Of a stretch of 64,000 nt of DNA, positions 10,936 to 22,588 are shown in pieces; position 1 is the first letter of the stretch, and every line of letters starts with the position of its first letter. Source of the stretch: Halichoerus grypus (Eukaryota > Chordata > Mammalia > Carnivora > Phocidae); the NCBI RefSeq assembly GCF_964656455.1, contig NC_135717.1, positions 11,251,033 through 11,315,032 on the forward strand. Reading direction: 5' to 3'. Under the pieces are notes generated by a model. That model did no database searches, was not told the DNA's origin, and saw only the letters and a list, made by a program, of their open reading frames with translations. A program made the translations under genes and the position numbers.

Positions 10936-11439
10936 TTTCGCCAGTCGGCAGGCATCGTGGGTCAGAGAAAAGAGCATTGAACATGGAGTCAAGAGACTGG
11001 GTTGGGGTACCCCTCTGTCCAGACATTACTTGTGTGACCAGAGGCAAGCTCCCTAAACTTCCAAGGTCTCTGGTTCCTTTGTGTGGGAGATGCAGGTTGG
11101 AAGTGAGATTTCCATGGTGGCCTCCTCCATACTTAATAGAAGGTATAAAAAACCTTCTATTTGGCACACCACCAAAGACAGCACTAACTGAGGGCTAGGT
11201 GTCCGCCCTGAGGACCGACTGGCCACACACTACCACCCATATTTGCTCTTCTTCCCCTAAGATGTTGAAAGGAAGTCCCTAAAATCCGCAGAGCCGGGTC
11301 GGCAAGTCTGGTGTCTCCCAACAGTGATGGCTTCATGCTACAATGAAGTCACAAAATTCACTGTAACTTCCCCTCCATGTAACTCCCAGCAGCAATGGAA
11401 GGAGAACTACTCTCTCCCACCCTCCTCCCCCTTCCTTCG
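10936..11439. other. single-copy DNA, nothing recognised
   Basis: No repeat, exon or RNA feature was recognised. Confidence 0.4.
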
Positions 11440-11665
11440 TTAGTCATGACTCATTAACTGCCACTAGTGAATGAGTTTTATTCTAATTTTCATGATCTAA
11501 TTCAGAGACGTTTTCAGCTAAAGATCAGGATATAGGTTTTTGGCTTAGCTAATGAAATATCTAATGAATTTGCATTAATGACAATTACAGACAGGACACC
11601 TAGGAGGGAAGGGCCAATCACAGCCCTCAGCTGGTGCCACTTGCTAACGGCTCCTTTAAGGGAAA
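11440..11665. promoter_or_regulatory. candidate constrained non-coding element
   Basis: Single-copy sequence with a cluster of homeodomain- and AP-1-like motifs: TCATGACTCATTAA (11,444-11,457), CTAATT, GCTAATGAA, TGCATTAATGACAATTA (11,570-11,586), then CCAATCA (11,613). Motif density is the only evidence; conservation was not tested. Confidence 0.3.
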
Positions 11666-11897
11666 AAGCACGGTCGGTCTTAGTGCTCACATCCCTAATG
11701 GAGGATGCTGTTCTGGGGAGTTGCGCCAGAAGAAGGGGCTTGGACAAGATGCATTTTGCCTTTCTCTTCCTCTCTTTCCTGCTGTGGTTCTGCCTTCAAG
11801 ACAAGCCATGAGGTGAAAGTGTGCTTTTCAAATGTGAAAGCTGCCTCCTCAAAATAGGATGGATTTATAAACTTGCATGACAGTGAGATGATCTTAA

Positions 11898-11942
11898 TAG
11901 CCAAAAAACCCCCAAAAAACAAAACCAAAAAACCCCCAAACC
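11898..11942 (+). repeat. A/C-rich repeat of AAAAAACCCCC units
   Basis: Two AAAAAACCCCC units, separated by a C/A-rich linker, form a purely A and C tract. Slippage within a poly-A region is a plausible origin. It is too short and irregular to be telomeric. Confidence 0.8.
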
Positions 11943-12929
11943 ATTCCGGATCTAGAATGATGACCCAGCAAAGAGGGCAGATTCCTTCCCTATTCCTTCC
12001 CTAATCAGATGGGAATCTAAGGCAAACAACGACCCCAGAAAGTCCATGAACATTTGAAATACAGTCTCAGAATTCTTGCTTCACCTCCCTATAGAGGGGT
12101 CTGTGACTCGGTGGGGCTCTTCTTTAGCCCCCACGTTGTCCTATCCTTACCTCATACGGCGAAAACATCAATTGAAGCTGGCAAAACCTGGAAGAGAAAA
12201 GTTTTTTTGTTTCTTGTTTTGTTTTGTTTTTAAATCAGTAAGCTTAATCATTTGGTGTTGACAGTTTCTAGTGCAATGCAAGCTAGCGGGTCCTAGCAGA
12301 GTCTAAAGCAGCAGGTCTAAGCAAGTTAAGGCATAGGCTTCGGGGGCAGGAATGGCAGCCCCCAACTCAGTTGAATGCACGCCAACACCCCTGCTCCCCG
12401 GTGGTTCTCATCTCTTCGCCATTACCCCAAACATACGGGGTAGAAGAAGGGGCATCCTCTGCAGTCCCCAAGGGAAATGTAGTCACCACTTTTGGGTATG
12501 TGAGTTGTGTTTTAGACCGATTTTCCCTTCTTCCTTCTTCCTCCCCCTCCATAATTTACTTTGACTTTGTGTCAGGTCATCTCAATTGACCTCCTTGGGT
12601 CTTTTTCTGGCTTTGTGACTAGGCAATCTTCCACACTGGAAGGTGAAAAATGCTTCCTTTAATCTCCTGTGGGTTCCTCAGTCTTTGTCTTTTGGAGTGT
12701 CTGGTTTGGGTCAGTTCTTTCCAGGAGTTTGACAGCTTTATGTACCAGCTAATGCTTCTCGTGTAACCTCGGGTGCTTTTTCATGGTCAGAGGGAAGATC
12801 TCTTGAATTTAAGGGGTCGAGATGGTAGATCGAGGGATCTGGTACAAGGGGGAAAGTAAAATACTACTCCCTTCAGGAAGCTGTCATATATTTTTCAGCC
12901 CCTGGTGACCATGGCAGTGAGGAGGACTG
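11943..12929. other. single-copy DNA, nothing recognised
   Basis: It includes a G/T-rich simple stretch at about 12,201-12,231. No exon or named repeat could be supported. Confidence 0.4.
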
Positions 12930-13032
12930 AGTCTTACACTCTATGCTGCCCCAGCACTTAGCATAGCACTTGGCGCACACGGTTGGGGCCAGAAATGTGT
13001 GTGAAATGAATTAATGGATGAATGAATGAATT
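12930..13032 (+). mobile_element. L2-like 3' end fragment
   Basis: 'ccagcacttagcatagcact' followed by (TGAA)n at about 13,017-13,031 matches the LINE-2 3' end pattern. Confidence 0.45.
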
Positions 13033-13093
13033 TCAGGCTGTCTCTTCTCCATGGCAAGAAAGCTGGAGCAAGACCACCCTCAAAACTGAGGTC

Positions 13094-13260
13094 CTGGGGT
13101 GCCTGGGTGGCTCTGTCAGTTAAGTGTCCAACTCTTGATTTCGGCTCAGGTCTTGATCTCAGGGTCGTGGGATCGGCACAGAGTCTGCTGATCCCTCTCC
13201 ATCTACTCCTCCCCACTTGTGTGCTCTCTCTCTCCCAAATTAAAAAATAAAGTCTTTAAA
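13094..13260 (+). mobile_element. Can-SINE, older subtype
   Basis: Head TGGGGTGCCTGGGTGGCTC with the GTTAAGTGTCCAACTCTTGA variant, and a deletion where GAGCCCCGCATCGGGCTCC would be. The 12-base TSD AAAACTGAGGTC lies at 13,082-13,093 and 13,262-13,273. Confidence 0.95.
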
Positions 13261-13273
13261 AAAAACTGAGGTC

Positions 13274-13795
13274 ACATCCCTAGAAGAACACAAAATTAGA
13301 GTCTGGGATATGAAGACCAAATCTGGGATTGATATTGTGACCTTAAGCCATTCTGTTCAAGAAGGACATTGACTGCCAATGCAAACGCCATCTTGATTAC
13401 CCTAAAAACATATCAAAGCTTTGCCTCCGGAATGTCCTTTGCTTTTTCAAATGTACACTTCATTTCAAAGGAGTAGAATGAACATTAGAAAATTGGAGTC
13501 ATTATGGAATGTCCCACTGGAAGGGGACACACTGGTCCAGGCACTGGGAAGTAGGAGGTACCATGCCAGGCATCCTGACTCCAGCAGGAAGTCTGTTCAA
13601 ACTGGGGAGTGGTCTGAGGCAGCTGTGAATGTGTGCAACCAGGCTGAGCTTTAGAAGAGAAAGAGAAAACCTGAGGGATGGGGCAGAGAAATAAAAGTAC
13701 TTCCTGTTGCTCAAGAACGGGCAGGGGAGAGGGGTGAGATATCATGCGCCTTTGGACCAGGCGGGAATGCCATCTCAGATGTGTAAGGCACGGAC
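13274..13795. other. single-copy DNA, nothing recognised
   Basis: Open frames at 13,421-13,745 overlap on both strands and have no recognisable domain. Confidence 0.4.
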
Positions 13796-13990
13796 TAGTG
13801 CAGTAGTCAGAATGCTGGCTGTAAAATCAAAAGGCCTGTTTCTCAGCTGACCAGCTGTGCAGTCTACTCAAAGAACCTCCTGGAGGCTTCCTTGCTTCGT
13901 CTGTAAAATGGGCTAATAATCATATTTAGCTCAGGGGATTGGAGGGAGGAATACATTAGATACTTGACAAATTCATTGAATCTGGAAGGA
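13796..13990 (+). mobile_element. MIR SINE
   Basis: MIR order is kept: 'gcagtagtcagaatgctggc', 'tcgtctgtaaaatgggctaa' and 'caggggattggagggaggaa'. Confidence 0.7.
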
Positions 13991-14004
13991 TTGTCAGGAA
14001 GTAG

Positions 14005-14335
14005 TCTGAGCTCAGGAGATCAAGAACAAGACAGACAAGCCCCTGCTGTCTGGCGACATTCCCATTCCAATGGGAGGCAGCACTGCAGCGCTCACACAAA
14101 GAGACAAGCTGACTTCAAGTTCAGACGAATGCTGTGATAAAATTTGAAAGGGCTAATGTGGTAATGACTCCTGACCCAAGGGTGGAAGGAAGAGGCTGTG
14201 TCAGACAGGAGAAGGTCTCTCTGGGAATGTGACAGATGAGCTGTCACCTACATGAGAAAGAGGAATCCGCCAGGTGAAACTCTGAGTTCCAGGCCAAGGG
14301 AACAGCACGTGCAACCCACTGGGGTCGACCAGAGC
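14005..14335 (+). mobile_element. ancient interspersed repeat, unnamed family A
   Basis: The segment order 'cccctgctgtctggcgacat', 'tgctgtgataaaatttgaaa', 'aggccaagggaacagcacgt' is one I recognise as a recurrent mammalian repeat of MIR/L2 age. I cannot name it with certainty. The same family recurs near 18,610-19,060 and 32,260-32,450. Confidence 0.45.
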
Positions 14336-17287
14336 TCCCTGTGTTTCTTCCTGGATACAGAGAATGCCCAAGACGCAGCCCCGGCACAGACTTATTGAGT
14401 GTTGGCTTAGCACCTGACTTCTCCCACTGCTGCCCGTGATGGAGAATGTTATCACCACTCCATCCTTGCAACCCAACTGACTTAATTTAAAAATGTTTAT
14501 TGTTTACTCCATCCTAGCCAACACTCAATAACTGCCTAGTATTGGCGTAATTACCATCAAAGTCAGGGCCGCAGACTATCCAGGGAAATCTCCCCAAGGA
14601 GGTAAGGAAGATGGGAAAATAGTCTTGTCCTTGGGGGGTCTGGGGTTGAAGAAAGAGGGGCAGTTAGGGGGTGGACCTGGGCATTACTCCAGGTGGAAGG
14701 AGGGAGAGTCAACACTTTATAGACCACACAGTGTGCCCCGTAAACCCTTACTGACTCTGATTCCTGCATACTTTGTCAGTCTCCACTCATCACGAGCAGT
14801 AAGACTCGCTGAACAACACCCACGTTCAAAGCAACAGGCGGAGACTTCGGAGTCCTCAGGAAACATCCACCACCAATGTCCTTTTATGGTGCCAATAGGT
14901 CGCTGGTGATGGCCCCAGTCCATCTTCACCTCCTCCTGAGCGAATGCTGCCTCATCCTGGCCTCCCAGAAAGGACTGTGACCTTTCTGGTCACAGATGAC
15001 CAGGTGGGGACCACGTGATCTCTGAAGGGTCCCACCACAACCTTTGTTCTTCAGCAAGTTTGCCACAAACAGATTTGAACCAGTAAACGATGACCAGTGG
15101 ACCATTTGGCAGCTCCCAGCCCTGCTGGCTATCGGCCACCTGTTCCAGCTGAGTTCAGCTGTCTTCGGGGACTATCTCTCACACATGTATCTGAGAAGTG
15201 TCCTCCTCACCTGATCCTCTCCATCCCACACAAACTAGACACCCAAGCTGAAGCAATCCAGATGGAGAGGTGGCTCTCCCCACCCCCTGGCTGTGCGTGG
15301 GAAGGGTGGGGGACTATCTCAGGAAGACAGCGACACATCACTGATGCTGTCTCTGAGTCCTTTGACCTTCTTTGGATTATCAGACAGCTGAAAAGCCCCA
15401 TTTTGCTCACTTTGAAATCTAGTTTTCTCCTTGACTAGCTCTCCATTAGCTCAGGGCCTGGGAGGAGCAGCCTGAGGTCTGGACGGTCTCTGCAGGTGTT
15501 GGGGAGATGATCCTGACCACACTCCTCACCTCCCACCCCAACCATGGCCCTGGGCTCTTCCTCACTCTGCGGACAGCATCTCGCAGGGATGCTCAACAAC
15601 CCACCTGGACATTTCCCCGGGGATAGCAAACTGAAGTTGGCACTCTCCCATTTCACCTTTATTTTTTTCCCTTTGTTTTCAAAAGGAATGACTTTATAAC
15701 AATTAAAAAAAGAGGGGAAAGACCTGATCTCAGAATAAAGAAGAGTAATTGCAACAGAAAATATCAGGCGATGCTTTAGCCACAGGTATATCATAATGGT
15801 CACATTTTTCCATTTTCCTCGTAACCAGTAAAGACATCACAGATGATGGGTGTTCACAGTACTGTTCACTCCGTCACTGAAAGCCCCCAGCACCCCGTGG
15901 AAGGCGGTCAGGACTGGGTGAGTGGCTCAGGGCAGCAGGTGTGGACCAGAGAATCACAAAAAAGTTTCAGATTCCCCAACGTTACATCGAACGTTTACAC
16001 GTTCGTTACAACATTACAACCACAGTACGATTATCAAAATTCAGGATGTTCACATTAATACAAAGTCATTTATAGACCTTCTTCCCATTTATAGACTTTT
16101 TCCCACGTGTTCCTCTTCTGGTCCAGGATTTTGTCTAAAGCCACACATTCTCTTTAGTTGTCTGTCTCCCTATTCTCATTTCATCCTTTAGGCTCTTTTA
16201 TTATTCTGTTACTATTGTTATTACTATTCTTACTCTCCTGAAATCTTCGGTCTTCTCTATTATCAAATAAACTAGATTGTTTTACAGAATGTTTCTTCTA
16301 GCCTTTATATGCCGTGAATTGAATCTTTGTTGCTGTTTGCGTGGGCGGTACTTATGCAGCACACATTTGTGTGGGGTACCCTGAGCTTCTGGAAGGCAAG
16401 CTCCTGATAAAGTCTCCCCTGCCTTGTGGAGCCTTTGAACCCAATTGCAGTAACATATTGCATTGTGTGCCTGCACCCTGAGTTATGGAAAAGTGATACT
16501 ATGGGAACAAACATCTCCCCTTAGCTGGCTGAACTCCAACTGAGCTGACGATTCCCAAAGATCACTAGTTTTTACCCAGATAAATAAGTGCTGGGGAGGA
16601 GCTGCACCCTGTAGGGGTATCATTGGGGGAGCAACCAGGAAGCGGAGAGGGTGTGGAATTCCAGCCGGGGGCTGCTCCCCACGCTTCACCTCCTGGCTCC
16701 CGGCTGTATCTGCCCACCAAGGGTGTCTTTTCCTAATTGGCACAAAGGTGCCTGTGGCAGTTCCACTCAGCCAGGGACACTCATCCCAGACCAACGCGTC
16801 TGCAAGGCAAACACGTTCATACAGGAGTCATAGAGATGGTGTGAACGATTCCGAGGAAATGTGCCTACCACTGCTAAGAAGGCATCTCTAAGCGTGGAGG
16901 CAGGAGGGACCACCTGTAATGCTGTCATCACATGGGAAGGCGGCGAGCACGGAATTGGTCCCACCTGCATTTTCTCAGCCAGGAGGGGTAATAGACAGAC
17001 CCAGCGCCCTGCTGACCCTTCTCACTATAGCGAACACTTTATTTGGCACCTTTACTTGGTTAATTTAGTTTCTTTTTCACCATAAAGGCAGTAAGTCCTC
17101 ATTAAAGAACATTTTGAAGATAAGAAAAATAAAGGTCAGAACCAAAATAAATAATTATTGCTGCCCCCACCACAGGTAAGCACCACTAATATCTGTTTGC
17201 ATTTCGTGCTCAGCTTTTGAATGCAACGTTTCGGTATTACGGACCATTTTTTTAACATTGTTATGATTATATACTATCCTGATTTTA
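14336..17287. other. 3 kb mostly single-copy DNA, no gene seen
   Basis: I see no Can-SINE, L1 or LTR in this stretch. Open frames of up to about 120 codons (15,435-15,803 -, 15,097-15,438 +, 16,483-16,794 -) overlap each other; the two I checked or suspect start at non-ATG triplets, and I recognise no domain. About 17,100-17,270 may be an old A+T-rich repeat. This is one of the least repeat-dense parts of the window. Confidence 0.4.
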
Positions 17288-17495
17288 TTTATTTATTTAT
17301 TTTTTAGGATTTTATTTATTTATTTGACAGAGAGAGAGACACAGCGAGAGAGGGAACATAAGCAGGGGGAGTGGGAGAGGGAGAAGCAAGCTCCCCGCTG
17401 AGCAAGGAGCCCGATGTGGGGCTCAATCCCAGGACCCTGGGATCATGACCTGAGCCGAAGGCAGATGCTTAACGACTGAGCCACCCAGGCGCCCC
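17288..17495 (-). mobile_element. Can-SINE
   Basis: Full-length antisense copy with an expanded TTTA tail. The TSD TACTATCSTGATTTTA (one mismatch) lies at about 17,272-17,287 and 17,496-17,511. Confidence 0.96.
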
Positions 17496-17820
17496 TACTA
17501 TCGTGATTTTAAACATTCTATTAAATCATAGATGTTTGATGTTATTACATCAATCAATGTATTACATCAATTATGTATTATTTCCTCGATTTTAACATCT
17601 GTATAGTGTTTCACTGAATGATTATACTATGGGTTCTGTAACCTTTGCATTTTAGCTGGGCATTCATGGGATCTTTAACTTTTATCATTAAAAATTATAC
17701 TTTCCCCCAATTTAGGATTATTCTGTTAGAATTCTAGAAATGCTACTACTTTGTTAAAGGCCACTAATATTTTGAGAACTATTCCATTTACTTCATTCAT
17801 TCATTCATAAATTCATTCTT

Positions 17821-18012
17821 TTTTTTAAAGATTTTATTTATTTGACAGAGAGACAGAGAGAGCATAAGTAGGCAGAGAGGCAGGCAGAGGGAGAGGGAGA
17901 AGCAGGTTCTTACTGAGCAGGGAGCCCGACACGGGGCTCAATCCCAGGACCCTGAGATTATGACCTGAGCCAAAGGCAGCTGCTTAACAGATTGAACCAC
18001 ACAGGTACCCCT
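17821..18012 (-). mobile_element. Can-SINE
   Basis: Full-length but diverged antisense copy with an extra GGCAGAGAGGCAGGCAGAGG in the body. The TSD ATAAATTCATTCTTTT lies at about 17,807-17,822 and 18,013-18,028. Confidence 0.95.
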
Positions 18013-18113
18013 ATAAATTCATTCTTTTGTGTGTGTGTGTGAAGTTTTACTGGGTGCTAACCATGTTCCAGAAGCTGTGCTTGGAACTGGATATTAACTA
18101 GGGAAAGAAAAAA

Positions 18114-18571
18114 TCACAATCCCATTCTTTTTTATGACTGACTAATATTCCACTGTGAATACGTGTGTGTGCATGTGTGTGCGTGTGTGTGTGTGTGTGT
18201 GAACAGATCTGGCCATTTGCAACATGGATGGACAAAGAGGGTATGATGCTAAGTGAAATAATTCAGTCAGAGAAAGACAAATACCATATGATTTCACTCA
18301 TATGTGGGATTTAAGAAACCAAAGAACAAACAAACAAACAAACAAAAAGAAACCAACAAAAAAACAGACTCTTAACTACAGAGAACAAACAGATGGTTAC
18401 CAGAGGGGAGGTGGGTGGGGGGATGGGTGAAATAGATAAAGGGGATTAAGAGGACACTGATCTCGATGAGCACTGAGTAATGTATACAATTGTCAAGTCA
18501 CTATATTGTACATCTGAAACTAATGTAACACCACATGATAATTATACTTCAATTAAAAAGGTCACAATCCC
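18114..18571 (+). mobile_element. second 5'-inverted (twin-primed) LINE-1
   Basis: About 18,124-18,201 is antisense L1 (ATGACTGACTAATATTCCAC) ending in a TG repeat. From about 18,206 the element turns to + orientation and continues through 'gatggttaccagaggggagg' and 'gtacatctgaaactaatgta' to the 3' end. The two pieces abut almost exactly in L1 coordinates. The 10-base TSD TCACAATCCC lies at 18,114-18,123 and 18,562-18,571. Confidence 0.85.
18163..18201 (+). repeat. (TG)n microsatellite inside L1
   Basis: TG dinucleotides with two interruptions. It probably grew from the TA/CA-rich stretch that L1 carries just upstream of the CAATGGAATATTAC motif, here read on the opposite strand. Confidence 0.95.
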
Positions 18572-18604
18572 TCTGTCTACGAACATTGTAAATCTAGTAA
18601 CAGA

Positions 18605-19060
18605 AAGACTTTGGTCAAGTAATCAAACAAACACATGATAGCTTAAAATGGTGATAAACATTATTAATTTAAAAAAAGCAAGATGGTCTGAGAAAGTACA
18701 GTAGAGGAATCCAAATGGGATGGGAAGTAGGTCAGGGAGAGCTTCTCTACGGACTTCAGCTAAAACCCAGGGGTGAAGTAGGAGTTAGATACACTAAGAG
18801 TGCTGCAAGATGTTGTCCATATAGAGGACACAGCACGTGCAAAGGCCCAGAGCACAGAGGATGGTATGTCGGGAAGTGAAAGGAGACCATTGCTCCCAGA
18901 GATCAATGAACAAGAAGAGTGAGCACAAGATGAGGATGGGCAGGTAAATTTGGAATAAATAACTTAAGGATGTGTAGTTTTATCATAAATGCAGTGGGAT
19001 GCTGGGAAACCATAGGAAGGCTTAAGCAGGAAAATAACATAATAGGATGTTGTTTTGTTT
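18605..19060 (+). mobile_element. ancient interspersed repeat, unnamed family A
   Basis: The order 'gggagagcttctctacggac', 'aaaacccaggggtgaagtag', 'cagcacgtgcaaaggcccag' and 'aaatgcagtgggatgctggg' matches the family seen at 14,005. Diverged and non-coding. Confidence 0.45.
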
Positions 19061-19089
19061 TTTTTCAAAGGCTGGGGCGGGGCGAGGGG

Positions 19090-19272
19090 GTTGGAGATGA
19101 TCACTGAATGGTGTGGGGTTTCCTCTTGGAGGAGTGAAAAAATGTCCTAAACTGGATTGTAGCGATGGATGCACAACTCTGTGAAGTTACTAAAAACCTT
19201 TGGATCATACACTTTAAATGGGTGAATTGTATAGTATGTGAGCTCCATCTCAATAAAGCTGTTTATGAAACA
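19090..19272 (+). mobile_element. LINE-1 (L1M-type) 3' end
   Basis: 3' UTR only: 'ggatgcacaactctgtgaag', 'atacactttaaatgggtgaa' and 'gtgagctccatctcaataaa'. Heavily 5'-truncated. Confidence 0.75.
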
Positions 19273-19497
19273 TGAAGATGGTCTCCGTGTGGAGAACGCA
19301 TTGTGGACAACAAGAGTGGGGCAAGTAAGCAGTTTGTATGAGGTCAGGACATGTTCGATGGATTCTTCCAGGGTCATGGCCACTCAAAAGGCAGATGTGG
19401 ACAGATTCCAGACATACATTGTGCTCACATTTATTTCTTAGACTGCAAGCTTCTCAAGGCTGGAGATTTCCATTCTTTTGCTAAACACACTTTTTTC

Positions 19498-20520
19498 CCC
19501 AGCTTTATTGAAGTGTGATTGACAAATAAAATTGTAACATATTTAAAGTGTACAACCTGATGATCAGATACACATATACACGGTGGAAGGATTCCTGTGA
19601 TCATGTTAATTAACACAGCCATCAACTCACATAATTATCCCCCCCCTTTTTTGGTGAGAATACTTAAGATCTACTCTCTTAACAGATTTCAATTTTACAA
19701 TACAATATTATTAACTATAGTCATCATGTTGTGCATTAGATCCTCAGAACTCATTCATCTTATAACTGAAAGTTTGCATCCATTTACCAACCTCTTCCCA
19801 CCTCTCCCATCCTGCCAGCCCCCCGCAACCACTGTTCTGTTTCTATGAGTTCACCTTTTAGGGGGGAGATGGCGATTCCACATATAAGTGATACCATGCA
19901 CTATTGGTCTTTCTTCATCTGGCTTATTTCACTTAGCATAACGCCCTCTAGCTTCATCCATGTTGTCATAAATGGCAGGATTTTATTCTTTTTTAGGGCT
20001 GAATAATATTCCATTGTATATAGATATGCCACATTTTCTTCATCCATTCATCTGCTGATGGACCCTTAGGTTGTTTCCATATCTTGGCTGTTGTGAATTG
20101 TGCTGTAGTGAATAGGAGAGTACAGATACCTCTTCCATATTGTGAATTCATTTCCTTTGGATATATACCCAGTAGTGGAATTGCTTGGATCATAGGGTGG
20201 TTCTATTTTTAATTTTTGAGGACCCTCCATACTCTTTTCCACAGTGACTCCACTAGTTTGCATTCCCTCCAACGGTGCACGAGGGCTCCCTTTCTCCACT
20301 TCCTCGCCAACATTTATCCTCTCTTACCGTTTTTTGATAATAGCCATCCTTAAGTGTGAGGTGATATCTCCCTGTGGTTTTGATTTGCATTTCCCTGATG
20401 ATGAGTGATGAGTATCTTTTCACCTGCCTATTGGCCATCTGTATATGTTCTTTGGAAAAAATATCTACTCAGGCCCTCCAACCATTTTGTAATTGGGATA
20501 TTTTATTTTTTTATTATTGT
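19498..20520 (-). mobile_element. LINE-1 3' portion, antisense
   Basis: The antisense 3' UTR starts at CAGCTTTATTGAAGTGTGAT. ORF2-distal sequence follows ('cttatttcacttagcataac', 'ataatattccattgtatata', 'acccagtagtggaattgctt'), reaching 'ttttgatttgcatttccctg'. The frame is destroyed. Ends at a Can-SINE. Confidence 0.87.
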
Positions 20521-20693
20521 TTTTTAAAGACTTTATTTATTTATTTGTCACAGAGAGAGAACACGCACAAGCCAGGGGAGCGGCAGGTAGAAGGAAAAGC
20601 AAGGAGCCTGATGCGGGACTCGATCCCAGGATCCTGGGATCATGACCTGAGCCAAGGGCAGATGCCTAACTGACTGAGCCACCCAGGCGTCCC
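20521..20693 (-). mobile_element. Can-SINE
   Basis: Antisense copy from TTTTTTAAAGACTTTATTTATT to GAGCCACCCAGGCGTCCC. It lies at the junction of an L1 and an LTR-like repeat. I did not find a clear TSD, so an older insertion or a rearranged flank is possible. Confidence 0.93.
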
Positions 20694-20696
20694 AGC

Positions 20697-21115
20697 AACA
20701 TAAATTATTATCTTGCAGTTCTAGAGGCCAGAACCTGGGCTAAGATCAAATTGTTGGCAGAGCTGTTTTCCTTTCTGGAGCTCTAGGGGATAATCCATTT
20801 CCTTAACTTTTCCACTTCCTAGACATTTGTCTGGATCCCTTGGCTCATGTCCCCTTCCATCTACAAAGCCATCGATGACTGGTCAGCTCTTTCTTGTGAC
20901 GTCATTTCTCCATTTCTCACTGTTCTGCCTCTCTCTTTCCTATTTAAAGACCCACGTGATTACACAGAGCCCACCTGGATACTCCATGATAATCCCGTTA
21001 TATTAAGACCAGCTGATTAACACCCCTAATTCCCCCTTGCCATGTAATGTACCATTTTAACACATTTCAGAAAGTAAGACATAGACAACTTTAGGCGGCC
21101 TTTTTCTACCTACCT
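20697..21115 (-). mobile_element. LTR-like repeat (MaLR/MLT1-type?), antisense
   Basis: Readable antisense blocks are 'cttgcagttctagaggccag', 'gttggcagagctgttttcct', 'ctctaggggataatccattt' and 'tattaagaccagctgattaa'. The same family lies in the opposite orientation at 50,730-51,455. I believe this is a MaLR-class solo LTR but cannot confirm the name. Confidence 0.5.
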
Positions 21116-21189
21116 CCAGCCTCCAAAGATGCAAACCCCACATATAAAATACATTTGCCCTTCCCCAAAACTCTCAACCCATCACAGTT

Positions 21190-21490
21190 GCTTTGGCCAA
21201 CGTGCCAGGAGCAAATGTAACTCAGCAGAGATACTGAAAAGCATCTGCATACTGTTGACTTGCACTCTTGCTATTCTGAGAAGTCTGAGCTGCCACAGAA
21301 CAAGCCTGGTAGATGATGAGAGATTCAGGGCCAAGCCCTCCTTGTTGGTCCAGTCAACCACAAGCAGCAGAATCTGACCAAAAGATTTATGAGTCAGCCC
21401 AGCGAAGTCCAGAGTAAACTGCCAACTCACACCACTGTGAGCTAAGCTTTGGGGTGATTTGCTATGTAGCAACACATAACTGACCTATTC
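21190..21490 (+). mobile_element. LTR-like repeat 3' end (MaLR-type?)
   Basis: The end resembles MaLR-type LTR termini: 'tgtgagctaagctttggggt', then 'agcaacacataactgacc'. Family assignment is uncertain. Confidence 0.4.
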
Positions 21491-21875
21491 CCTCACGCCT
21501 AGGTAGGGACATGTGATTGGTTCTGACCAAGGGACAAAAGTGACATGCATCAGTTCTGGCCCCTAAAATCTTCTGCAAGAGCGTCCTCTTGCTCCCTTGT
21601 GGCCATGAGCCCAGACAGCAGAAGGCTGTAAGGAGGCTCTAGGAGAAGGTGGGCAATCCATATGGATGGAGCATGATCAGAGTCACTACTTAGAGGGTAG
21701 CTGTCCAGAGAGCCACCAACTAGGAATGTCCTCACTGGGCTTTAAGGGAGTGAACGGATTCGTGCTCAGGTAAATTTTTACATTGAGTCACTGAGATATT
21801 GGTGGGGTTGTTTGTTTTTTATTTGTTTTTGTTTTTGTCATAACAACCAGCATTAATGAACCTACTGTTTTGTTT
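21491..21875 (+). mobile_element. second LTR-like repeat (uncertain)
   Basis: A similar arrangement follows directly: 'ttctgcaagagcgtcctctt', 'gaatgtcctcactgggcttt' and 'tgagtcactgagatattggt', then a T-rich run and 'cataacaaccagcattaatg'. Probably a copy of a related family. Confidence 0.35.
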
Positions 21876-22588
21876 TGCTACTTAATATTTGGTACTAGAT
21901 AAATAGATACTTACCACGCGTGTCCTGATAAATCAAACCCATCGACTAGATAGTGGGGAAAGATATATGTTGAGAAACTGGTGAACTGGGTACAGAATAT
22001 GAACACATTTTAATGCCTGCTAAGGCATTTAGTCATTGTGTTTTAAGCAATAAAATGTTAATAGCCATTTTTTCCCCCAGGAGGACAGTGACAAGATGAA
22101 CAAGGACTGCCAAATACTTTTCTCTCTCTCTGCCCGCACTTTGCTACCTGACATCATGCTGTGATCACTGTTGGTGTTTCATAAAGAGCTGCTTACAGCA
22201 AGGCAGGATGGAGCTGTGTGGAATGGTGTTGTCAGGACCTTCATCATTCTGCTGTTCTTAGCAGCTGTGTGATTTTCAATCTTTATTAATTACACGCATT
22301 GCTTTGAGTTACGGTGTCGGAAATTCTTACCTGAATTTAGTTTACTGTCTGTAGATTTGCTCTGCCCCCTTTTAACCCTCTTCAGGGGATGCACCTGTTC
22401 TCTGTTTGTCTTTGGAAGGACTCCCTGAAATAGCTCCAGACTGTGAAATGCATCTCTATTGATTTCTGGAGAATTCAATCAGCGGAAAGCCTGCCTAGAC
22501 CCCATGTGAAGTTTGCATGTTCTCATCTCCCTTCCATAATCAGGGACACATCATCTTTTAAGGATAATTTATTGAAATGTAAGGTTCA
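21876..22588. other. single-copy DNA with an acceptor-like site
   Basis: No repeat is recognised. A strong acceptor-like motif CATTTTTTCCCCCAG ends at 22,080, with TTAAT as a possible branch point about 25 bases upstream and an open frame of 27 codons after it that stops near 22,164. No donor or partner exon is identified. Confidence 0.3.

Noticed and set aside
11898..11942. Telomere-like C/A repeats
   Set aside because: Units are AAAAAACCCCC and irregular, not CCCTAA; no interstitial telomere array.
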